Positions 55,753 through 63,132 of a stretch of 64,000 nt of DNA are shown one piece after another. A program made the position numbers and the translations under genes. Origin of the DNA: Saprospiraceae bacterium (lineage in GTDB: Bacteria; Bacteroidota; Bacteroidia; Chitinophagales; Saprospiraceae). Location of the stretch: the NCBI GenBank assembly GCA_016714895.1, contig JADKBV010000012.1, positions 124,001 through 188,000 of the forward strand, written 5' to 3'. The stretch's first letter is position 1, and every line of letters starts with the position of its first letter. The notes beneath the pieces are model-generated. The model was not told the DNA's origin. It searched no databases and worked only from the letters and a program-made list of their open reading frames with translations.

Positions 55753-58520
55753 ATTCCTAATATTTGATCGATACTTTTAACTTCAACAGTAATTTTGTCT
55801 ACACCTGGAATCGTAGTCTTCAATTTTTCTAATTCGGATTTGAAATTAGCAAATTGGGCAAGATTATTTTTTGGAACTGCAATAATTAATTGGATTTCAT
55901 CAACCAAAATATCTTTTCCATTTCCTGAAAATTTCTTCTTATTTAACCCATCGACTAAATCATTTAAATGCTGTCTGTTTTTTGCATTACTTAACCAACC
56001 CTGTGGAGTGCTAATTGTTGTTTTTAAACTGGCTGCTATGTGTTTTTTGAGTTGAGCATCATATTTATAAAAATCAATTGCTTTGAATGTCGAACTTATA
56101 TCCAATGTCCAATTCCATGATTTGAATTTTGTATTTCTCATTAGATTTTCAAAAAAACGCCCTCGTCCAAAAATCGAATTAGTTAGATCACCATTTTGAG
56201 GCCAACCTTTTGACCACCAATTTGCTATTTCACTTCTTTTAATGGAAGGTGGTAAATAAGCATGAAAATCTGCTGCCAGCCTTTTAAGATTCCCACACAT
56301 GTTATACGCAAGCAGTCCATTCAGATTCCCACACGTATTGTGTACCACCAATCCATCCTGGCCCACAAGATAGGTATGTGTGCCGGCTACCGTGATATTG
56401 TACACCGTGTGACTTCCTTCCAACTTTTGGATGGAAATCAGGGTTCGGTATCCATCTTTAGTACGAATCTGATCGCCACCTTTGAGATTTCCGGCAGCTA
56501 CCCAATACCCATCTTCATGCAGAAAAGGGTGGCTGGACGTAACTTCAATGATTTCATCCTTGTCAAATGTCAGTTTCCAAACGTCATCGGAAACGTGGGC
56601 AAAGATAGCTGATACAGGGGAAATGACAAAACCCGGAGGCAGATTTTCCTCTTCCGGCTTCTTCGTGGGATAATAATGTTTTAATGAGGTTACTTCAAAG
56701 GCTCCGGAAATGCCTTGTTCGGGCATGTTTAGCCAAGCCAAATCTCCTGTATTTTGAATTCCATAGTGCTTCATTTCTTCGCTATTCAGCAATATTTCAC
56801 AGCTATGTTTTTTATCTAAAGAGACAAATCCGGCGATGTGACCTTTTTTATAGCGGTAAAAATCCGGATTTTGCAACGAATTATTTGAAGCTGTAATTGA
56901 AGAATTATCAATATCTGCTGACAATACAAAATCTCCTATATTTATATCAGAGATTTTTTTCTGGCTTGATATATCAATATAGACGGGCGTATTTTCTGTA
57001 AAACAACCATAGTGCATAACCAAGGTTGAAAAACATTTTCCACTTATTTTATTAACTGTATGGTTTGAAGAATTTTTGACCAAACGAGTCAAACCTGCAA
57101 TTATTTTTGGACCTCTTTCATTAATTTTAGGCCCCAAAAATTGAGTCAAAATACTCGACCCAACCGCAGACATAAAATCTGATAGTCCCTGATCAACCGT
57201 GTAAGTCGAGCCACCTTTGGACGCTTTTTCTATGACAACACCCAATCCGTTACTAATAGCGATCATGACATTGTCGAGCTTGGTTTTTTTCCAGGGAACG
57301 AGACTGGTCACTCCTTCCCACGCAGCTCCGGCCACGCTCACTGATTTGAAGGCTGTAGTCCAATCATTGATTTTTTCATCTGCAAGCCTGTTTGTTACTG
57401 CTTCAATGCAAGTGTAAACAGCAGCATTACCCAATGCTTTCAATGCCAAACCCCAGGGGGAAACAGAAGCTGACCTTTCTCCCTGATTATCTCCTTTTAG
57501 GACAGCGCCGCTCGGAGCAACAAATTCTCCGATCGTAAAAACAGAATACAATTCAGCTTTACCATTGGGTTTTTCGAGCAAAATCCAGCATTCCGTGTAG
57601 TCAAAGTCTTTGGAAGAATTTACTATTTCGTCCCAAACAGATCCATTACCGTTGTTTACAAATTGGTTTTTCGTCAGGATGTACACCCTACCTGATAATG
57701 CACCAGAAGTCATGGTAGTATCCTCATTTGAAACCGTCATTCCGGCATCTATCAGATTTTTACTTTCCCTGACTTCGTCCGCCAAATCAACAAATTCTGT
57801 AAATCCGTCAATCAATATTTTTTTTCCAAAATAATCGTAAATGTTATCTTGGCCGAAAGGGGTGTTTATTGCATTTCCAGCGATTTGAACATCCAGCTTT
57901 CTAATTTTATATTTATTTAAATCTATTTTAATGTTGCAGTCAGGATCTGCCGAAGGATCATGAAGGCATTCTAATTGTACTTTTAAGTACTCCAAAGCTG
58001 CCAGTTCTGCATCAGCTATTTTATCATCAAGATATTGAGAACCGCTTTCAGAATTCATTTTCTCCCGTAATAAATTCTGAATTCCATTTTTTATGCCATT
58101 TACCTTAGAAAGAGGATATAAAGTTCCGGATGGCAATGTCAATGAGACATTGTAATGAACAGAATAATCTCTTCCCAATCCATCATTATTTTTTGGGATA
58201 AAATACTTATGCAATACAAGGAAATAGCGGTATGGTCCGTTTGCAATTAAATTATTGATTGTACTACTGAATTGGTTCTGATCAAATTCATTTTGGTGTC
58301 CCAAAATAAAATATTCTTCTGCAGAAAGTACTTTAAATGATAGACTTCCTTCAGGGACATCAATCATATTAGAAATTTCAAGAGCCTTTTCATTTAAATC
58401 AGGATGTGTTTCATACCTTACATCATCATGTATCTTTATATAAACTCCATTTTGACCTTGAAGGTTAAAAACAAAAATCCAAATACATATTGCTAAACTT
58501 AATATTTTAATATTTTTCAT
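55749..58520 (-). CDS. Secreted polymorphic toxin with Hint domain and nuclease-like C-terminus (effector 2)
   Basis: 923 residues. Signal MKNIKILSLAICIWIFVFNLQG, then an N-terminal region (25-200) like that of effector 1, and a middle region with glycine-rich hydrophobic stretches (SVAGAAWEGVTSLVPW). The Hint domain lies at about 510-745: it starts CFTENTPVYIDIS, contains VTSSHPFLHEDGYWVAAGNLKGGDQI and ends YLVGQDGLVVHNTCG. The last 170 residues are the toxin: GRGRFFENLMRNTKFKSWNW, then AIDFYKY and ASLKTT, an E/D/K spacing like REase-fold toxins. The immunity-like gene overlaps its stop. Release by Hint self-cleavage is inferred. Confidence 0.85.
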   Translation of the reverse strand: MKNIKILSLAICIWIFVFNLQGQNGVYIKIHDDVRYETHPDLNEKALEISNMIDVPEGSLSFKVLSAEEYFILGHQNEFDQNQFSSTINNLIANGPYRYFLVLHKYFIPKNNDGLGRDYSVHYNVSLTLPSGTLYPLSKVNGIKNGIQNLLREKMNSESGSQYLDDKIADAELAALEYLKVQLECLHDPSADPDCNIKIDLNKYKIRKLDVQIAGNAINTPFGQDNIYDYFGKKILIDGFTEFVDLADEVRESKNLIDAGMTVSNEDTTMTSGALSGRVYILTKNQFVNNGNGSVWDEIVNSSKDFDYTECWILLEKPNGKAELYSVFTIGEFVAPSGAVLKGDNQGERSASVSPWGLALKALGNAAVYTCIEAVTNRLADEKINDWTTAFKSVSVAGAAWEGVTSLVPWKKTKLDNVMIAISNGLGVVIEKASKGGSTYTVDQGLSDFMSAVGSSILTQFLGPKINERGPKIIAGLTRLVKNSSNHTVNKISGKCFSTLVMHYGCFTENTPVYIDISSQKKISDINIGDFVLSADIDNSSITASNNSLQNPDFYRYKKGHIAGFVSLDKKHSCEILLNSEEMKHYGIQNTGDLAWLNMPEQGISGAFEVTSLKHYYPTKKPEEENLPPGFVISPVSAIFAHVSDDVWKLTFDKDEIIEVTSSHPFLHEDGYWVAAGNLKGGDQIRTKDGYRTLISIQKLEGSHTVYNITVAGTHTYLVGQDGLVVHNTCGNLNGLLAYNMCGNLKRLAADFHAYLPPSIKRSEIANWWSKGWPQNGDLTNSIFGRGRFFENLMRNTKFKSWNWTLDISSTFKAIDFYKYDAQLKKHIAASLKTTISTPQGWLSNAKNRQHLNDLVDGLNKKKFSGNGKDILVDEIQLIIAVPKNNLAQFANFKSELEKLKTTIPGVDKITVEVKSIDQILGI

Positions 58521-58580
58521 TGGATATATTTTTTATGGTTGTAACTCAAAATATCGTAAAATGTGTTAATATAAATTTTT

Positions 58581-60980
58581 TTAATAAGGTTTCAACTCCA
58601 TCATTTCAGACATTTTGGATCGGGTCTGATCTTTGTGGACTGCCATGAGTTTATAAGAATATACTTTGAGCTTTTTGACATCTTCGTCTTTCCATTCGTA
58701 CTGATTGTCACTCAGATAAGTAAAATCTTCATAACGCAGGTTTTTATAAAACTCAAACTGATAGTCATTGACAGCTCTGTACACTTCAAAAGCTATATTT
58801 CGGGCCGCTTCACTTCTTTCAGGTACATAGTGCCATTTGATGATGTTGTCACAGGTTTCCAGGTCTCCTTCAGGTACCGCCAATCCTGACATATGATCGT
58901 TGAGCCATTGATTGATCTGATAACCTTGTTGAGTCATCAGGGTACCATACTGCTGTCCGGTGATGATATTGTTAAGCAAAAGATTCATCAGACTTTGTGT
59001 GATCGAATCACTGTTGTTCGGGTTTTGTTGAATCTGGGAGATAGCACCTGATAAAGTAATCAGGTTTTCAAACTTGGTACTATCGATATAACAATTGCTG
59101 TTGCCCCACACTCTTGTAAATCTGCCGGCTATCGGATTGATGATCGGAGTGACAAAAAAAGAAGTGGTACCTGAAATATTTCCTGAAAAATCTCTGGCGA
59201 TAAGTCTGTATTCATATTCCTGTCTTGTCAGATTAAAATTATCAATGTAATTGTAACTTCCTGATGGAAATACTGTTTTTTCATAATATTCTGTTTGGGA
59301 TGGGGTAAATGTTACGATATCTACCCAATTTGCTTCATCCCTTGTCCTACGCTGAAGCTGGTGATAGTTGACATCTCTGTCAGGACTTGGCTCCCAATCA
59401 AAATAGACACCTTCTCTTCCCGGAAAAACACCGACGATCACAGGATCTGAAGGAGGCACGGCATCCGGTCTGGCAATACCTACCGGAGTCGACCGTGGTG
59501 AATAATTACCTCTGTAATCCGTGGCTAAAACAGCATAAAAAACACTATCTATCAATTCTTTATTGCTGAGATAATCTGTATAATAATTGTTATTTATATT
59601 TTCACCCAAGACATCAACATAAGAATCACCTCTGCCATTAGATCTGTACAAACGGTAGCCCAGTAAATCCTGTTCTGTGTTGGCAACCCAGTTTATCCTG
59701 ATTTCTCCGCTTTTATCTGCGATGGCAGAAATGCCAACCGGAGTTGCAGGAGGGATGCTGTCTTTGAGCTGTACAAGTACGGAATTACTTTTATAATAAT
59801 GTCCATGAATATCAAACATCATGATGACAACATACGCATCGATCGGAAGATTGGTAAGTGTATATTCTCTCAGAGCAGGTCCGATAGGGTCATGAATGAT
59901 TTTTTCATAACCTGTCTCTGCATTGGCAGACATAAAGATTTCAAATTTATCTACGTTCGCTTCATCCTCTTCAGTGATTCCAAACCAATTTAATCTTACG
60001 CTTGAATCCGTCTCCGAATCCACCTGCAATTGTATCTGGATATCCATTCTGGATGGTTTGCCTGTCACGGTTACCGTATCTGACCATGGACCTAAAATCC
60101 CAAAAGCTGTTATACCTCTTAGTCTGTAATAATAAGGGGTATCATTTTGAGCTAATGAGTCAGAAAAATAAATCACATTGTCTGGTAACGTGGTTTCATT
60201 TGTTTTAGCACCAACAGTTTTGACTACCGGAGCATCATTGATTTGAGTCCATGTATTTTGGTCTTCACTTTTATATACATTATAGCCAATATACTGATGT
60301 TTAATAAGAGATTCATTCCATTGTAAAAAAGCGCCTTTATTGACACCTTCTCCCGTTAAGAACTGTACAGGAAGTAAATTTCCGGCAGTATGTTTATGAT
60401 TGTGTGTATAAACATAGGTCCTGCCATACATTTCAAAACTGAATTCATATTGATATTCATAATTATTGGTCAATGAATCAGAATCAATTAAGCCTAAAGC
60501 CATTCCCTGAGCTATTTCAAAATCTATATTGGCCATCAGTTCGACAAAAGCATGTCTGTTTTGAAGTGATTTTTCGAACTGAATAGCGTTTTTGAAAGCC
60601 GGATCATCCATTACCGGAACAAATTCACTGTGATTAAGCAAAGAGTCTGCAGCTGAAGCTCTTTCAGGATAGGTAAAATTGTAAGTACTCCATTGTTGGG
60701 ATGTAAATGGTTTTATTGAATCTGCCAATACAAGAGCATTATTCCATCTTTGTTGGTAGGAAAAGGTGTCAGCTGCACCAACATAAACAGATCTTCGAAT
60801 TTTAAGACCATAGTTTTTAGTGAATAACCATGCTTCCGGATCCGTAAATGACCATCTGAGCATTACAGAATCGCCTACAGAAATACTTTGAATTCTAATT
60901 TTGTCCTGACTTTGGGATAAACCAAAAGACCAAACAAACAGCATGCATAGTGCAATTAAATATTTGAATTTTTTTATCAT
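58581..60980 (-). CDS. Secreted fibronectin type III protein, first gene of the effector-2 operon
   Basis: 799 residues with signal peptide MIKKFKYLIALCMLFVWSFGLS. Residues 30-200 are helical and of unknown type. Four or five Fn3 domains follow (about 205-610, e.g. PATPVGISAIADKSGEIRINW, YRLIARDFSGNISGT). A short helical segment (NNSDSITQSLMNLLLNNIITG) and a last Fn3-like domain end the protein at SEMMELKPY. No T9SS tail is visible. The gene is 60 bases upstream of the Hint effector on the same strand. Partial copies lie at 52443, 61103 and 62942. It could be a scaffold or delivery partner for the effector. Confidence 0.82.
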   Translation of the reverse strand: MIKKFKYLIALCMLFVWSFGLSQSQDKIRIQSISVGDSVMLRWSFTDPEAWLFTKNYGLKIRRSVYVGAADTFSYQQRWNNALVLADSIKPFTSQQWSTYNFTYPERASAADSLLNHSEFVPVMDDPAFKNAIQFEKSLQNRHAFVELMANIDFEIAQGMALGLIDSDSLTNNYEYQYEFSFEMYGRTYVYTHNHKHTAGNLLPVQFLTGEGVNKGAFLQWNESLIKHQYIGYNVYKSEDQNTWTQINDAPVVKTVGAKTNETTLPDNVIYFSDSLAQNDTPYYYRLRGITAFGILGPWSDTVTVTGKPSRMDIQIQLQVDSETDSSVRLNWFGITEEDEANVDKFEIFMSANAETGYEKIIHDPIGPALREYTLTNLPIDAYVVIMMFDIHGHYYKSNSVLVQLKDSIPPATPVGISAIADKSGEIRINWVANTEQDLLGYRLYRSNGRGDSYVDVLGENINNNYYTDYLSNKELIDSVFYAVLATDYRGNYSPRSTPVGIARPDAVPPSDPVIVGVFPGREGVYFDWEPSPDRDVNYHQLQRRTRDEANWVDIVTFTPSQTEYYEKTVFPSGSYNYIDNFNLTRQEYEYRLIARDFSGNISGTTSFFVTPIINPIAGRFTRVWGNSNCYIDSTKFENLITLSGAISQIQQNPNNSDSITQSLMNLLLNNIITGQQYGTLMTQQGYQINQWLNDHMSGLAVPEGDLETCDNIIKWHYVPERSEAARNIAFEVYRAVNDYQFEFYKNLRYEDFTYLSDNQYEWKDEDVKKLKVYSYKLMAVHKDQTRSKMSEMMELKPY

Positions 60981-61102
60981 AATATTTTATATTTTGTTTT
61001 TATGGAAAACTTTCATTTAAAATAAACTATAATTTGTATTATTAATTTTGTGAATAAGGTTACTCCTGATTTGGATTCGGAAGAGGTTCCGGTTCATACT
61101 CA

Positions 61103-61324
61103 CTAATCAGTGCTGTTTTTGAGTTTTCGCTGTAGGTAATGAAAGGTGATATCCTCACTATGGCTGAGTTTCCAGGCGATACGCATACCTTCTTCTCTCG
61201 GTAGTACATGCGACAACAAAGGATTGGCAGGAGCGATTTTGTCCGGTCTGTTGAGGATGGCGATATTACTTCTGGCAGAGATGTTATATCTTTTGTCGAC
61301 AGCGCAGATGTAGTAGAAAAGAGC
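61103..61324 (-). pseudogene. Middle fragment of a second fibronectin type III gene
   Basis: A 73-codon open frame, found by reading rather than by start codon: LFYYICAVDKRYNISARSN, then NRPDKIAPANPLLSHVLP, REEGMRIAWKLSHSEDITFH and YLQRKLKNSTD-stop. It aligns with the Fn3 region VFYAVLATDYRGNYSPRS ... YHQLQRR of the intact protein at 58581. Its end (KNST) joins in frame with the start of the 52443-53166 remnant (RNSTTWQTV). Both share AGTGCTGTTT at the break. Confidence 0.8.
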
Positions 61325-61396
61325 TCAATATTTTTCCCCACTCCACCCAAATTCCCTATTTTTGTCCTATACTTTAAACTTTTAAATATTATTGAT

Positions 61397-62740
61397 ATGA
61401 AATTTTTATGTACATTGATTTGTAGCTTATGGATGGTAAACAGTTTTGCACAGGATTTTTCGGTGTTTCGATTACCTGACCCTGAGGTAAGTGGTTATAC
61501 TTTTGGCGACTTTAACGGAGATGATTATACGGATATTATTGCTGTTGATCATAAAGCCAATAATGTAGCAGCAGTATATTTACTTACTAATTTAAAAGAA
61601 AGTACTATCGGGTTTTCATTAAAATCAATATTTTTTAATATACCTTTTACAGGTGATCCCATAGCAGGCGATATGGATGGCGATGGTTATGTAGATGTTG
61701 TGTATAACAATTCTACCGATAATACACTTTTTTTATTAAAAAATGACGGTACAGGTACCTTTACACAGACACCTTTGGGTGTTCCGGGATCAATTTACAA
61801 TAAAGCTATTGATCTGGATAAAGATGGTGACCTGGATATGGTAGGAATCAGAAACAACCCTAAACAGTTGAATGTTTACATCAATAACGGAGCTTTAGCT
61901 TTTACTGCAACCAATATTTATAGTGGTAATATAGGGCCGGAAGCTTTTGATATTGCAGACTTTGACAATGATGGAGATATGGATATTTTAGTTGGAGTAA
62001 ATGATATATTCAATACAAAGGTATTTATCTATCAAAATAACGGAAACGGAAATTATACGGTAAAAGATTACCCTACGACAGGGTCAGGTGCTTTATTTAA
62101 TATTTATGCCGATGATATCAATAAGGATGGAAAAACAGATATTTTGGTTTTGATGTCTGAAGATGTCAAAATATTAGAGAATAAAGGAACTTTAACCTTT
62201 GAAGAAAAAAAACTGGCCACCGGAGATGCTAGGGTTTTTGTAGGAGCAAGAGTTGTTGATCTGACTGGAGAAGGACAGCCGGATATCATTCTTAGTAGCT
62301 CAAAAGGTATGCAGTGGTATAAAAGCTTGTCATTAACTGACTATACCTACGAACCAAGAGTTATGAATGGTGTAAATTCTGCATTCGATATTAATGCGGT
62401 AGACTTTAATAACGATGGTGCAAAAGATGCGGTTACAAGCAACGGAAGTTTGTTTTGGTATCAAAATAATTTAGTCCAACTGCCTTCTTCTTCAGATGAC
62501 TTTTTATCCGAAAACACGTTGATCTATCCCAATCCTGTGACAGATGAAATCTCTTTTAAAGACCTCAGGGCTGAAAAATATACGATTACCATCTATAATA
62601 CAACGGGGCAGGCCGTATTACACAGTACGGTCATAGACGGAAAAACAAATGTTGCAACACTTCATCCCGGTATTTATATGATCACTTTGCGTGATGCCAA
62701 CGGCAATCCGGCAGGACAACAAAAAGTAATTAAATTGTAA
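61397..62740 (+). CDS. Secreted FG-GAP/VCBS-repeat protein with T9SS sorting domain, paralogue
   Basis: 447 residues from the ATG at 61397 (signal MKFLCTLICSLWMVNSFAQ); the open frame runs 63 codons further upstream, but that part overlaps the Fn3 fragment and lacks a signal. Seven FG-GAP loops are visible (GDFNGDDYTDII, GDMDGDGYVDVV, IDLDKDGDLDMV, ADFDNDGDMDIL, DDINKDGKTDIL, VDLTGEGQPDII, VDFNNDGAKDAV). The T9SS tail begins LIYPNPVTDEISF and ends QQKVIKL. Related to 53256-54659. A strong terminator follows. Confidence 0.9.
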   Translation: MKFLCTLICSLWMVNSFAQDFSVFRLPDPEVSGYTFGDFNGDDYTDIIAVDHKANNVAAVYLLTNLKESTIGFSLKSIFFNIPFTGDPIAGDMDGDGYVDVVYNNSTDNTLFLLKNDGTGTFTQTPLGVPGSIYNKAIDLDKDGDLDMVGIRNNPKQLNVYINNGALAFTATNIYSGNIGPEAFDIADFDNDGDMDILVGVNDIFNTKVFIYQNNGNGNYTVKDYPTTGSGALFNIYADDINKDGKTDILVLMSEDVKILENKGTLTFEEKKLATGDARVFVGARVVDLTGEGQPDIILSSSKGMQWYKSLSLTDYTYEPRVMNGVNSAFDINAVDFNNDGAKDAVTSNGSLFWYQNNLVQLPSSSDDFLSENTLIYPNPVTDEISFKDLRAEKYTITIYNTTGQAVLHSTVIDGKTNVATLHPGIYMITLRDANGNPAGQQKVIKL

Positions 62741-62828
62741 ACCTCCGGATGGTTTAAGGTTAACAGTTTAGGGTTTAAGTCTGCGTCAATGTTCTTTATG
62801 ATTATTTTGTCGGGCTTGGCTTTAAAAA

Positions 62829-62876
62829 CAAGTCATGAAACAGGTTAGCGTTAACCCGTTTCATGACTTGATTTTT
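62829..62876 (+). terminator. Terminator after the FG-GAP gene
   Basis: CAAGTCATGAAAC (from 62829) pairs exactly with GTTTCATGACTTG (ending 62870) with a GGTTAGCGTTAACC inner stem, followed by ATTTTTAT. The 42-base hairpin is one of the strongest in the window. Confidence 0.88.
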
Positions 62877-62941
62877 ATATTTCTTAGTAATCCTCATATC
62901 TTCTTTGATAGACCTTTATTGTATTAATGATTTTAAATCCT

Positions 62942-63052
62942 TTGTGTGTCGACGGAAAATTGGTATTGTACCTCCATTTTAGAATGGCCGCATCTTTGCC
63001 GATAAAGTTGCTGTTGCCGTTTGGCATGGTGGGGATGATGTTGAGGTTAGTA
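62942..63052 (-). pseudogene. Third fragment of a fibronectin type III gene
   Basis: On the minus strand it reads TNLNIIPTMPNGNSNFIGKD then AAILKWRYNTNFPSTHK, matching residues near IIPTLPNGNSNFIGKDAA of the 52443-53166 remnant at high identity. Both ends stop abruptly: the left at the end of intergenic sequence, the right at 63053 where the Rpn-like element begins. It is a pseudogene remnant produced by recombination. Confidence 0.85.
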
Positions 63053-63085
63053 TCTTATAAAAAAGTTAAAGTTTTTGTCAATGTT

Positions 63086-63114
63086 TTTGGTGTAAGAAGG
63101 GGTTGTTACTTTTG
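63086..63114 (+). promoter_or_regulatory. Promoter of the Rpn-family gene
   Basis: TTTG (63086-63089), 17 bases, TACTTTTG (63107-63114), 18 bases before the ATG at 63133. The same arrangement exists in the relic at 47552-47580. Confidence 0.6.
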
Positions 63115-63132
63115 TAAAAAATTACTAATGAT

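Noticed and set aside
61060..61350. Minus-strand 96-codon frame
   Set aside because: Its low-complexity sequence is in a different frame from the real Fn3 fragment (61103-61324), which aligns with the intact Fn3 protein.
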